A DNA stretch of 64,000 nt from Chaetoceros tenuissimus (Eukaryota; Bacillariophyta; Thalassiosirophyceae; Chaetocerotales; Chaetocerotaceae): assembly GCA_021927905.1 (NCBI GenBank), contig BLLK01000022.1, positions 3,596,001-3,660,000 of the forward strand, given 5' to 3'. The translations under genes were made by a program, and so were the position numbers. Positions 22,601-33,543 of this stretch are shown here, one piece after another; positions within the stretch are counted from its first letter, which is position 1; each line of letters starts with the position of its first letter. The notes below the pieces were generated by a model. That model saw nothing but the letters and a program-made list of their open reading frames with translations. It was not told the DNA's origin and did no database searches.

Positions 22601-23365
22601 ATTGATTATATGTCGTTTAGGGTTCCGATATTTTGCGTTCTTTTGTTTGTATAGAAGTAATTATGAGAAATAAAGAACACCTTCCTTTTCGTTCAAAAGA
22701 TCTCAATGAAAGGGCTTCTCTCAACTTGAAGTGGGCTTCTCTTTGACTCGAATTAAATTTGAGTGATTTCATTCAAGTTTTATTATAAAATATGTAAAGT
22801 AGGTACAGTCTCTAGGCTATTTCATGACATCTTAGTCGTTCATATTTCCTAAGTAGTACGGGTCATTAGGAAGAGCGAGAACCATTCAAAAATGAAGTAA
22901 ATATTTTTCGATTGAATCAAAATGCAAAAGCCACGGCATATTACGTATATTTTAAGGTCAAGTTCTTGAGAAAATGTAAATAATACGGTACATAAACCAA
23001 CTTAAGTGCATGTGGTTGATACATGAAGAAGAAGAAGAAGGGTAAGAAAGAAAAGAATGAAGTCCAAAGTTGGACTTCCCATTCCGGCTTGTCAAATAGC
23101 CTATTGAAATTGACGTCATTGGAACTATGTGGAAGTCATGTTCCTAAATCAAAATAGTGCTAGAAAAGGGAACGAAAGGAAGTGGATGAAATGAAAATTG
23201 GAGACGGGGCTCCTATTCATCTCTAATGAAGAAGAGAAGCAAGACTGAAAGTAGTAGACTGCTAGTACAAGGTTTGAAGAATGTACTCCCAACATGGTAA
23301 AATATGCAAGGTAAACAGCGCATCCTAGTGTATGAATTCTATAAAAGTATTATTTTTACAAATGC
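22601..23365. other. Intergenic region between the astacin paralogs
   Basis: No gene is visible in these 765 bp. It contains the promoter of copy A on the right of 22600 and the 3' flank of copy B. The element at 22857-22905 matches 21004-21055. A short GAA run lies at about 23023-23038. Confidence 0.5.
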
Positions 23366-24730
23366 TTATGCCGCTGGCTTGGGTCTTAGACACTTGTCAT
23401 TTCTGCATACTAGATTGCCTTTACATTTGTTGCTATCTCCCCCGCAACCCTTCATCTTGAAACCACACTTGCAATTACTGTCATTACAAGTTTCATTTTT
23501 GTATTCTTCCAAGGTTCTAGGTCCATCACTGCATTGATAATGAAGTCTTATCGTCAGCCTATCTCCAATGGAGACCTTTCTGCGCTGTCCAATAGGATTA
23601 CCTTTTGCATCAATGGTTGGTTGGTTGTTTTTCGAAAATTGGTAGGCTCCATAATGCAATACACTGTCGTAATCATACTGAGTTCCAAGAGTATCACCAT
23701 TTACCACTTTCTTGAAGTTGCCATGTCCACCATCTTTAATATTCTCTTCATTGATTGTGACGTAATCATCTCTATCAGGTCGCATATGTGTATGGTAGAA
23801 CCCCATTGCATGCATGAATTCATGTTGTATAGTTCCAGTCACCAAACAAGAAGAGTCGAGAGATAAATCCTGGCCTCTGCTTCGGCTTGTTTGACCAAGG
23901 GCCGACCAGCACCCATCCCCCTTAAAGACTCTAATGTAGTCTACATTTGAAGGTGGCTGTCGTGTTCTATAGAACTGAATATGCATGACACCTGTGAGTC
24001 TACTCAGTTGCCTTAGAGCCTTCTTGATCTTTCTAAATTGCGCTGGAGTATATTCTTCTTTTGATACATGAACATGGAATTCGTACATATCCATTTTTTC
24101 ATTGAAGCTACCTGACCAATAAAAGTCTGGACCTTGTTCCTCCTCTTCGTCTTCTGGATAAGGTTCTGGACTATCAGGTGGAGATAGTGGTATCAGCGGG
24201 ACTGGATAACCTACTGGATCACCATTAGGTGGATTCAAAGGTGCTTCTTGCCCATTCGATGATGGAGGCAAAGGGGTCATCCTTGGATTTATTTCTTGCT
24301 TCTCGATTGGCTCAGTAGAGTTTGATGCAGTGAGATTCTCTACTATAGCTTCCTTAGACTCAAATGCATCTTGTATCGAAGATGACATCGAATTCTCTTT
24401 TTCTTCAGGCGGTGGATGTAGACCTAGTTCCAAGGCATATTCTGGAGAATAAACCTGAGAGATAGAGTCCCAAGTGGCCAAGATATCACCTTCTATGAAG
24501 ACACCTTCTTCGTCTCCATCCTTATGATGCTGACCACTGAGATCAATCTCATCATTGACGTCTATTACTTCATCTTCCTCATTTTGTTCATCGAGAAGCT
24601 CTTGAGTAGCTCTGAGCCCTCTCGATTGGACTGCTTGAATCTTCCATGATAAAAGTACAAAAAGGAGGAGAAGATTGGACTTTCGTCGTGTCCTTTTGTG
24701 CAGCATAGATATAGGTGCTGGTTGGATCAT
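23366..24730 (-). CDS. Astacin-like zinc metalloprotease, secreted (copy B)
   Basis: Single-exon frame of 454 aa, tandem paralog of the 428-aa gene. A signal segment lies at about residues 19-30, with an acidic pro-region carrying ISQVYSPEYALELGLHPPPE, the same as in copy A. The Pro-rich linker is longer, about 151-190. The zinc site is HEFMHAMGFYH (H303, E304, H307, H313) with MRPDRDDYV. The Met-turn again has Leu (SVLHY, L358), and the residue after the third His is Thr, not Glu. The C-terminal Cys-rich tail is almost identical to copy A at DNA level: about 135 bp with one mismatch at the comparable position. It is likely an active secreted protease, since the catalytic Glu and the three His are intact. 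Confidence 0.88.
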   Translation of the reverse strand: MIQPAPISMLHKRTRRKSNLLLLFVLLSWKIQAVQSRGLRATQELLDEQNEEDEVIDVNDEIDLSGQHHKDGDEEGVFIEGDILATWDSISQVYSPEYALELGLHPPPEEKENSMSSSIQDAFESKEAIVENLTASNSTEPIEKQEINPRMTPLPPSSNGQEAPLNPPNGDPVGYPVPLIPLSPPDSPEPYPEDEEEEQGPDFYWSGSFNEKMDMYEFHVHVSKEEYTPAQFRKIKKALRQLSRLTGVMHIQFYRTRQPPSNVDYIRVFKGDGCWSALGQTSRSRGQDLSLDSSCLVTGTIQHEFMHAMGFYHTHMRPDRDDYVTINEENIKDGGHGNFKKVVNGDTLGTQYDYDSVLHYGAYQFSKNNQPTIDAKGNPIGQRRKVSIGDRLTIRLHYQCSDGPRTLEEYKNETCNDSNCKCGFKMKGCGGDSNKCKGNLVCRNDKCLRPKPAA

Positions 24731-25995
24731 GTTGTAGCGTAGCTTTTATGTTTTTTATGTATAATTAGAGTATTATGCGGCCTGATTGGGGTGGTTATAC
24801 TTTTGTGAAACATAACTCTTCTTACTCTTCCCAGGAGGTTGCTTCCCTGAACAAGACTACTCTTCCCAATGTCCAATGTCCAATACTTTTATTTTAGATA
24901 AACTTTGATGAGAAATCATCCTTGTAGGCTTTTCTGGGTTTCTTGACATATATCATTATCAATACAATCTTAGTCCAAGTACGACTGGTTTGGGGTTCCC
25001 CTCATTTGATGGGAAGCACATATTTACAAATAATTCAAAAACTCTGCGAAGAGAAGGCAAGAATCATCGTTAGAAACACTTTTGACAGAAATATAATACG
25101 TATCACTCGGACTTCCCATTTCTAGCCTAAGAATAAGGTAAAAGGTACAAAAAATGTGAGTATAATCGAGATTTATCACAACTCAGAGGTTGAGCAACAG
25201 CAACATAGCCATAGGGCCTGTGATAAAAATGGAGAACCATCGGCTGAAAATCGCAAGGACGATTAGCACAAAACGCGTGAAAAATTATCTTCTCTACAAA
25301 TGCGTGGCATTTCTAAATATGCAATACAATAAAAGTGACGTATGTGAATTCAGAGTAACAACTTCCTTAGGGACATTACTAGTAGAAGAAATTATCTTTT
25401 ATCTTCTTCAGTTCAAACTTCCAGCATTTTACATGAATAATCAAATTGTGCATGGTACGTAGTGTATTTCTTATGCACACGAAGTTCAAAAAGCCTGCCT
25501 TTCATACATCAACGTATATGATGTTCAAACAATGATTATTCACGAACGAGATTTTAACTCTCTCGTGTATGTGATTGAATTGAGAAGAACGATATACAAT
25601 TTATAATGTTGAAGGCAGGTCATTCATCTACTTCAATAGACTCGCGAGATAAAGATTTTGCCATGTGTAAGCAAATAGATTAATCATGAAAATGGCTGAT
25701 GATGCACAGTCGGGAAACAGTTTCGCTTCTTACTCCCTGCAACAGCTTGACCACTAACTCAGTTTTAATTACAAGGAATGGTTGAGTATTTAGTAATTGG
25801 AAGTGTTTTCCGAGGTACGGAATCGAAGATACAGGTGCAAGAATCTTTTTATCTCTAACAACCGTGAAAATATATATTTATTTTGTAGAAATCTATTTCA
25901 AAGTGTACTTCAGTGTATAAAAAGACAAGTCTACCAACGCTTAGATTCATCAGAACTTTTGCGTACTTCCCCGACTCCATTACTTCATTCTTTAT
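24731..25995. other. Gene-poor intergenic stretch
   Basis: About 1.27 kb with no convincing gene. A 90-codon plus-strand frame at 25190-25462 has no recognisable domain and ordinary intergenic composition. The octamer cctgcctt near 25495 recurs inverted near 25613, but nothing else forms a hairpin or terminal repeat around it. The right end holds the 3' flank of the eight-TM gene. Confidence 0.4.
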
Positions 25996-26919
25996 CTAAA
26001 TTTGTGTTTCCATATTGTGAATATCGTCCTTATCGTTCACACTTCCAGATGGGAAAAGTGTTCCAACCAATAACATCAATGAAACAAAGCATCCACTCCA
26101 GACGCTAAAGTACATATTTCCCATGGTACTTGCAGGACCACTAGCACTGGTCAAAAAGATAACTCCAAAGGCATACAAGACAGAGGAAAGTGAAGTAAGC
26201 GCCAACTCAAGTAATCCACTGATTCTATCCATGATACTGGCAAAAACTGCAATGAATGAAAACAAAACTCCAATAGCTCCAACTCCGATTGCGTACTTGG
26301 TTCTAGAACAAGCGGTAGAATCTCCCTCACCAGCACAAACGGTACTTCGGATGTTGACACTGGTAGCCATTAGTACAACACTTGCAGTAAAAAGCATCAT
26401 CCACTGATTGAATTTCGGTCCAAACTGAAAGTTGTCTCTGAATGTCACTCCTACTGTAAAAACTGCAGCGAGAAAGGTACCCCAACTGAAAAAATACAAA
26501 TTCGCATAGAGAATCATTTCATTGTTATTACTGATGAAGGTAGCGATTCCATTCTGTGGATTTTGAACAAAGGCAATAGCCACGACCCAGAGTCCCATCG
26601 TAAGAGCAGCCAATCCTAAGTATCATACTCGTATGAGAAAGAGAAATACAAAAGAAGAACTTTCTAGCTACATATAAATACATGACTCCGACTTACCATT
26701 CTCAACAATGTTGCCAACAATCTTTCTTCTCAAAGAATCTACAAGATTACCAGCGACGAATAATGCTGCAACACTAAGTGATATAGCTGAAGTCGCGATG
26801 ACAAAGTCCCCCTTGCCATTCCTTGCACTTGGTGGAAGCTGATCAATCAAAGCAATCAAAATGATTGCTGATAAAAACATGAGAGCTATCCAGCTGTATA
26901 ATCTATCTATTGCTGCCAT
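25996..26919 (-). CDS. Eight-TM membrane protein of unknown function, two exons
   Basis: Exons 26919-26697 and 26615-25996 join across an 81-nt GT-AG intron (AAT G|GA TTG) to give 280 aa. The N-terminus is a short MAAIDRLYSW followed by about eight hydrophobic segments: LMFLSAIILIALI, IATSAISLSVAALFVAG, TMGLWVVAIAFV, LYFFSWGTFLAAVFTVGV, MLFTASVVLMATSV, GAIGVLFSFIAVFASI, LTSLSSVLYAFGVIFLT and FSVWSGCFVSLMLLVGTL. The loops are short and there are no obvious catalytic residues. The Cys pair in VCAGEGDSTAC may form a loop disulfide. I do not recognise the family. It lies in divergent arrangement with the glycosyltransferase-like gene. Confidence 0.78.
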
Positions 26920-27311
26920 TTTTCTTCTTCTTTCCTTTCAGATCTGGAGGTCTAAGTAATTTTCAATACTATTCTTTAGGCTGTAGTCTTGAAAATTCTT
27001 TTCATAAAGTAATACACAAATCTGGAATGTTTGGGAATTCTTGATCGTATTGCTGCCACACAGTGCTACTTGCATTAATGTTTGAGATAGCCTTCTCAAA
27101 AAAAGAGCTCATTCTTCTCAACGCTTCATTGATATTTTATATTTGGCTAGCTCATCTAAAGCAGCATTGGGTTGACGTGGATTGAAACCTGACATGTGAC
27201 TTCAGTACTGTGTATTGATTATGATGAACAAAGAAGCCAATGCGCATTGTTGCTTTTACGTGTGTATTTTTTTGAAAAAATACACTGGAGACTCTAGAGA
27301 GGCTAGTGTAC
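26920..27311. promoter_or_regulatory. Divergent intergenic region
   Basis: These 392 bp separate two outward-facing genes and should contain both promoters. No coding frame or distinct motif was seen, apart from A/T-rich runs near 27265-27280. Confidence 0.35.
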
Positions 27312-28610
27312 ATGTTTCATAAACTTGATAACAACTATAGTCTCTTCAACTCCTATTACCTACCAAGAATGAAAGCAAGAATAAAAACAGGGACACCGAA
27401 AAATGAGGGGAGCATTTCCCGGCGAAATATGGGTTCACCTTCCAAAGCTTCGAGATTAAAACCACGACGTCTGAAATTTAACCTTACATTAACAACTTCA
27501 CCTAAAATGAATTGGAGACCGTCTCCATTGATGAAGAAGATGATTTTCTTTTCAATTGTCAAACTTGTAATCTTTTACAATCTATCATATTTAATATTTC
27601 ATAACTCTAATGAGGAAGAAGCAAAAGTAGAGCCGAAACGAATGGTGTTTCACACAGACGATCCAAATACCGTCATTGGCTTTGGAGCAGACTATGATCT
27701 CATTACATATAAACATTTCGTAGGATCACTGCGAAGTACAGGGTTCAAGGGGAATATAATATTAGGCTTAGGTAATTATGATAATATTGAATCAGGATGG
27801 AGTAAAAAGTATACACAAAAAGATAGAAACAAGATTGAGAAATATCTACAGAAGCAAAATGTATCTATCAAAATGATTGATATTAGACCGTGTCGAGAGA
27901 AAGGTCGCCTCTGTATAGATGGCTTGAGACATGACTGGAAATTATCTTCTGCTAGTTACTTTCTTGCAAAGCAATGGTTGAAGGAGTGTGAGTTTTGTCA
28001 ACAAGGACAAGTGTTGTTGACTTCTATTCCAAACACGTACTTTGTTCATGCACCATTTCAAGATTCCAAGAGAAAGGAAATATCGTCAAACCATATCCAG
28101 CTGAACTTTTATGAATTTGGATCATTGGGCATGCAGGACTGGAGAGTGGAATCCCTTCGTAAATGCAAAGGATTTGATTGGGATGTCAATTTGATTTCAG
28201 CAAACATTGTCAATGGTGATGCAATGTCTATTTTATTCTTTTTAACGAGTATGATTTCAGAAATGCATCAATGGCAATTTGGGACATCAAAGCTTCAAAG
28301 AGAATGTTCTAAAAGTACTGGTCGAGATGAAACTTCTATACTCAACTACCTATTTTATAACGGTGACATTCGGGCTACCCTTCACGATACATCAACAGAT
28401 TATGTTTGGCTCGCATCATCTGAATCCACCATTGACAATTCATTAGCTAAAGAATCGACAATTATTGTGGCTCAAGACTTGAATCAGGAACAATTTATCA
28501 CTTTATTATCGAGACAAAGTAACTACAATCAAGTGGTTGGTTCAACAAAAGAAAATGATCAAATGGAAAGTGGTTTCATATCTCCACTACAAACAATGGC
28601 TATGCAATAG
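27312..28610 (+). CDS. Type II membrane glycosyltransferase-like protein
   Basis: Single-exon frame of 432 aa from the first ATG (27312). An internal start at MKARIK (27369) is possible. A basic cytoplasmic tail precedes one signal-anchor (FFSIVKLVIFYNLSYLIF, about residues 79-96). The lumenal part resembles the nucleotide-diphospho-sugar transferase fold found in plant Golgi proteins of unknown activity: VGSLRSTGFKGNIILGLG at the start, a late GRDETSILNYLFYNG that parallels the D-Q-x-x-L-N-Y motif, and a segment QVLLTSIPNTYFVHAPF at the place where active enzymes have D-x-D/R. That metal site is not acidic here, so the activity is doubtful. It is convergent with the dolichol/phytol-kinase-like gene. 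Confidence 0.72.
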   Translation: MFHKLDNNYSLFNSYYLPRMKARIKTGTPKNEGSISRRNMGSPSKASRLKPRRLKFNLTLTTSPKMNWRPSPLMKKMIFFSIVKLVIFYNLSYLIFHNSNEEEAKVEPKRMVFHTDDPNTVIGFGADYDLITYKHFVGSLRSTGFKGNIILGLGNYDNIESGWSKKYTQKDRNKIEKYLQKQNVSIKMIDIRPCREKGRLCIDGLRHDWKLSSASYFLAKQWLKECEFCQQGQVLLTSIPNTYFVHAPFQDSKRKEISSNHIQLNFYEFGSLGMQDWRVESLRKCKGFDWDVNLISANIVNGDAMSILFFLTSMISEMHQWQFGTSKLQRECSKSTGRDETSILNYLFYNGDIRATLHDTSTDYVWLASSESTIDNSLAKESTIIVAQDLNQEQFITLLSRQSNYNQVVGSTKENDQMESGFISPLQTMAMQ

Positions 28611-28772
28611 CAAGGATTAGTGGAGATACAGAAAAAAAATATTGAAACGAATATTTCTAAAATTAAACCATCTTTTCTAAAATTGCGCATCTATTTTAAT
28701 GTAGCAATGACTGTTGATACAATATGTACATATTTCCCCCCGAAAACGAACTATATTTCACTGGATCATCTC

Positions 28773-29648
28773 TCATAGGAATCCATCAGAATACCATTGA
28801 AGAGCAAGTGCAGTTCCAGCTGGTATCAAAACATTGTCATCAATCTTGATACAAGATAAAGCACTCAGACTTTCCATGATGGTTGCAGCTATACCTGTTA
28901 CGAAAAAACCTTTTGGTCCTAGGTCAGGTGTTAAAATAGCAGCCACTATATAACATGACCAGAAGCATGCTAAGCAACCTGCAATAGTCTTGCTTCCACT
29001 ACAAAAAGCAACTTTTGGTCCTCCACATTTTATACCAATGATTGCTGCAAGAGGGTCCCCAAAAGCAAGACAGGTGATACTCGTCCTTGCAATCTCAATA
29101 GGAAACAAACAAACCACTATCGCACTCCCCAACATGAACCAAAATGCACCTGATATTTGACTAGGCTTCTTTTCATGATCTCGCAAAAGTTTTCCAAATA
29201 ATTTTAAATAGTTATCTTGTACTGTGACAGACTTTGATCTTGCACAGTGAAGTAAATAAAATAAAGTTGTTGCAGTAGCTAACAGAGGTTTCGCGAGAAA
29301 TGATGGAATGACGTACGAAAGAAGACAGAATGCCAAACCAGTGAGTGCATGCTGTATTCTCCGGTTATAGTGTAAACTGCTAGAGGTATTTTGTTGGGGT
29401 TTTGTAGAACTGGTGCAGTCTGAAGCAGTGAGGAGTTGTAGGCAAATCACAAGGATTGGAGCGAATAACATGATTGACACGTGATATACTAGTGTAACTA
29501 TTGGGGGATACTCTTTCGGGCCATCCACTCGAATTTCTCCTATTGATGCAGTGGATGTTTCATTCACTACATCTTGCTCCGAGTAGAAGCTATGACGACT
29601 ATCTGCTTCATATATGGAGTCAGTATCGTTTTCGTACAGACTTGACAT
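28773..29648 (-). CDS. Dolichol/phytol kinase-like polyprenol kinase
   Basis: Single-exon frame of 291 aa. About 70 polar N-terminal residues precede seven or more TM segments. The C-terminal half has the CTP-dependent kinase signature of the SEC59/VTE5/farnesol kinase group: AFGDPLAAIIGIKCG, then GSKTIAGCLACF, then ATIMESLSAL and KIDDNVLIPAGTALAL. Family members phosphorylate dolichol in the ER or phytol and farnesol in plastids, using CTP. Seen here are the GDP.AA and SKT.G blocks and the DDN. Which alcohol is used cannot be told, and no plastid presequence is obvious, which slightly favours an ER location. Confidence 0.78.
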   Translation of the reverse strand: MSSLYENDTDSIYEADSRHSFYSEQDVVNETSTASIGEIRVDGPKEYPPIVTLVYHVSIMLFAPILVICLQLLTASDCTSSTKPQQNTSSSLHYNRRIQHALTGLAFCLLSYVIPSFLAKPLLATATTLFYLLHCARSKSVTVQDNYLKLFGKLLRDHEKKPSQISGAFWFMLGSAIVVCLFPIEIARTSITCLAFGDPLAAIIGIKCGGPKVAFCSGSKTIAGCLACFWSCYIVAAILTPDLGPKGFFVTGIAATIMESLSALSCIKIDDNVLIPAGTALALQWYSDGFL

Positions 29649-31254
29649 TGTAAAATTCTTTTCAATTCTTGTTCGAAATGGTGTTCACCTTTTCTTCATT
29701 CCTCCTTCGTAGGCCAAGGTACAGTATATGAATATATTTTTGGAATGAGACTCTTATCACGCTTTTATGGTACCCTCTTTCATCTACGTATCTCTTCTAG
29801 ATAGTATCAGCAAGCGATAGCATCAGCGACTACCTTTTAGAATTTTTGCCTTACATCTTCTTCGATGCTACCGTATTATTTCGTTTGCCGTTCAGATGTT
29901 TTGTAATACGGTTATTTGCAGGTAAGAGGCGGTTTAGAGGGGTGAAAAAGCAAAGATCTCTGAGCCCCTGAAAACACCTAAGATGTCAAGGAAGGACAAA
30001 ACGGTAAAAACTGAAAACTGCATGAAGTTTTACAAAAGTTTGTCCGACGATACTTGATGCTCTTCACCGTTACTTGTATCATCACAGCAATGAATGTACA
30101 TAACTCATACAACAGATTTTTGTTTGTGCATCTTCTTTAGCATGCGAGAAAGGCAAGGCGGAATGAGGATTATGTAAAGAACAGATTCAAAGGAAGCCAA
30201 GAGTGTGTTGATGTCTTTTCGTAAATGAAGATGGAGGAGTAGTAACATAGAGAACCCCTATCAAAAGTCTGAGGCGGAATACAGGACATGCACTTGATTT
30301 TGGAAAAAAGAATCGAATCAAGCAATCACAGATATGGCTGGGCAACGATCGATAGTCTGATAGTCAGTCGTCTATCATTACCATGAAATAGATGGAATCT
30401 CTTGATGCTGGTTAGCTTGTACTACGTTAAAAAATGTACCATTGCTTCAAAAACAAATGTGAAGAAGAAAGGAGGCATCAGGATCATACAGGAGAGAGGA
30501 AACGTGGATAGATAGAATTACTCTTACAAATGCACTCTTGCTACACTCTCTTTTCAGAGATCAGCTAAGTTTTGCTGTGAAATTTAGAATATGTATTATT
30601 AAGATCATTCATAATTCGGATCAAATGAAAAATTGAGATAAAAATCTAAAATAAATGAAAATATCATCTTTTTCCAACTTGTGAGAGCTTCAGTAGTCAA
30701 TACACCAATGTTAACAAGTGATCGATTGTTTGACAAGACTTTTCTTTCATCTCTTTGTTGCGTCCCCCGACTTCATTCTTCATTTCGGATGTGACATCAT
30801 ACTACTCAAACATACATAATCTAGTAACAAGAATACAGTGCATCATAATCGTACATCACAGTGTTCTCAAAAATTCGTTGCATCATAAAGCAGAATCAAA
30901 GCTGGAAGGTGAACCAAGTACATTTGGCGATGATTGCAGGAGCCTGCCGTTTTTTCAATTTGAACATCCTAGATAAGAATCAACTAACATATTCAAAAAG
31001 GGCTATGCTGGTATGGTTAGACACGAGTAAACACTAAAATTTTATTTTCGTCTGAATTTCTGTACGTACATTTTGTACCAGAAAATCGTTTTGAAATACC
31101 GTTGCTGCGGAGGCATCTTCCTTTTGCAACAAATCTATTCCACCGCCAAACCAAAACAATCGCTCCCTTTCATAAAAAATTCAAAAGGAACACATATTAG
31201 TTATAGACAGCTTTTCAAAAGAAAAGTTTCTTCTATTCATCCTCTACTTCACCC
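29649..31254. other. Long divergent intergenic region, no gene seen
   Basis: At about 1.6 kb this is the longest gene-free stretch in the window. It lies between two outward-facing genes and holds both promoters. Frames are short and lack coding character. I looked for tRNA B-box sequences and snoRNA C/D boxes and saw none that convinced me. A weak imperfect hairpin (gatagtctgatag, then gtctatc) lies near 30352-30376. Confidence 0.4.
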
Positions 31255-32908
31255 ATGTACTGTCCTCAGCCTCATCACGTGAATCCTCAAGCTATGCAAA
31301 AGGCATTTGCACAGCATTACTATTCAAGCACTGCACATGCAAGAAATCGCCGAGCTACCAATACAGGAAACATCATTCGTTGCTCTATTCCTGGCCTGAA
31401 AGATACTGTTGATATCCCTTTCCCTGATGGAAAGCTTCCAGTATGCCAGAAGTGTAAAAAGATCTACAAGACTCGTGAGCTCTGCCGTGTGAGAGATAGA
31501 CACACTGAAGCTCCATGGAGCACAACATATGTCTGCGTCACTATAGATGAAAGCTGCTTTCAGAAAGTTGGCGATGAAGAGAAGCTAGTCGAAGAAGGTC
31601 CTTTCAAGTTCATTGCAAACTCTATCCCTGCACCAACCTGTACTTACATTGGAACTAAGAAAACTCTTGGTGGAACCAAGTCTCCTATCTGTATGGCATG
31701 CAAAGATAAAAACTACACCAGACATCATTGTCGTGTTAAGAATTCTCACTTGCAAATGCCATGGGCGACTTCCTACGTCGTTCTATCTGCAATTCCTTCT
31801 GGTAATGGCTCTTACAATGGAAATGCATCCATTCAGACAGCAGACACAAGCGAGAATGCTGAGATTGGATCCAAAAGATCTAGAAGTGAGGATAGCCAGT
31901 CCGAGGAAGCATCTGTGAAAAAGTCCAAAAGTGATGATAGCTCCATCAGCACCAAAGACAATGAGAATGACGATGATTCTTCTACTGATGTAGTGGAGAA
32001 AAGGGAGGAGACCATCTCTGATTACAAAGGTTGCAAAGCTTTTCTACTCACAATTGGAAAGGGTGACTGTGTTTTGTCGGTAAGTCGCTTCATTGTTCAT
32101 ACCCGCTTAGCTAATCCACATTGTCTTCGTAGATACGTATTCGCTAATGTAATTACCACCTTCCCTACAGTGGCTCGAACTCGATCCAGCTTCATCCGCA
32201 TCGACTGAACATGATGGTAGTGGAGCACCTTGGATGAACAAGCATGATAATATGTATCAGGCTCCTCCACCGCCTCCATATTACAATAATGCTCCTCCTT
32301 CAAACTGGTCTGGATACAACGACTACTTCCCTGGAGGGAACGGTCCAAACAACATGTATGGACCGCCACCTCCATATATGCAACAGCAGCACGGAATGTA
32401 TGGAAGCTATCAACAGCCGCCATACCAGCCATACCAACAGGGCCAGATGCCTTATCCTCCTCAGCAGAACTATAATCACCAGCAGAATCCTTCTAATAAT
32501 AGAACCCCAGGGCAGATGCCGCCATACCAGAGTAATGCCCCATACAATTCTTTCGAAGATCGTGAGAATCAGGCTTCCTTGATGAACCAAGGACCACAAA
32601 ATATGAATCATAATAACAGCAATGGAAAACCTTTTCAGCAACATCATGCTGGAAATGAGCGTGGATCTCCAAGTGAGAACAATTACCCACTTCCCAAACC
32701 AGGATACATGACTAATAATCAAAACAACCCATCTACAACTCATAATTCCAATGGAAACAATAGTCCTCCTTCTGTACCACCGCAATATCTCGGCCGTGAC
32801 AACAATAATGTTGACAACTCATACGGTCCACCGCCACATATGAATGTTGTACGCGGAGGAGGATACAATGGGAACAACAACAATGTTCCCTTCTATGCTG
32901 CAAACTAA
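31255..32908 (+). CDS. Duplicated CCCH-type module protein with prion-like C-terminus, two exons
   Basis: Exons 31255-32079 and 32171-32908 join in phase 0 across a 91-nt intron (TCG|TGG CTC) to give 520 aa. Two copies of one module lie at residues 64-93 and 146-175. Both have C-x2-C-x9-C-x5-H-x3-PW (C64, C67, C77, H83, P87-W88; C146, C149, C159, H165, P169-W170), each followed by a T-[TS]-Y-V strand. This suggests a small zinc-binding fold, but I know no named family for it. A Ser/Lys/Asp-rich stretch with KRSRSEDSQSEE follows. The second exon encodes about 245 residues rich in Pro, Asn, Gln, Tyr and Gly, a low-complexity, prion-like tail of the sort seen in RNA-granule proteins. An RNA-related or condensate role is inference only. 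Confidence 0.8.
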
Positions 32909-33543
32909 TTGCAGCCCTACATGTAAGAAATTAGAAATTTACTAGGAAATGGTGTCGCCTTACTATACACCTTTAAAATTCCATAATTAATAAAAAATGT
33001 TTAGTTTATAAATCTCAACTGTTGTATGAGTTCATTGTAAATTTCAGACCTTTGATTCCCTTGCATGTTTTTCAAATTAACTTTGAGGAAATAGTTCATT
33101 TATTATGATTATGTCTGAGGAAATGTGCAGCGCACCTAAAGTCATTTATTTCTTTGATAGAATAGAAATATATGCTCAAAATTGTTCAAAAATCCAAATA
33201 ATTTCAGCACTTTTCTCGTGAGCTATTTTGGTCATATTGAAAATTTAAAAAAAAAGGCCACGACTGAATCTCTTACGTACGTAGTGCTATCTTAGCAAAA
33301 ATACGACGAAAAGACAAAACAATTTTCTTTCAATTTAATTTGATGAACAATGATTTTCGTGTGAATATTTAGTAGAATGGAGGTTTCAATAATTATCATA
33401 GAGTTTCATTTATTCTTGTATATTATTATGTGCATCTTGTAGACAAGAACATGCAGAGGCCAGATAATAATGTTGGCATTTTTTTTTGAAACTACGAGCA
33501 CATCAACAAGAAGGAAGTGTGCTATAGTTCTTCTATCAAAAAG
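32909..33543. other. Convergent 3' intergenic region
   Basis: About 635 bp of very AT-rich DNA between two gene ends. It should contain both polyadenylation regions; aattaataaaaaatg at about 32982 is a plausible A-rich signal. No gene or repeat was seen. Confidence 0.4.

Noticed and set aside
25190-25462. 90-codon plus-strand frame in the gene-poor region
   Set aside because: No domain, signal or neighbour context, and the composition is like the surrounding intergenic DNA.
30340-30420. Possible snoRNA or hairpin RNA
   Set aside because: The inverted segments are short and imperfect, and no C/D or H/ACA boxes could be placed.
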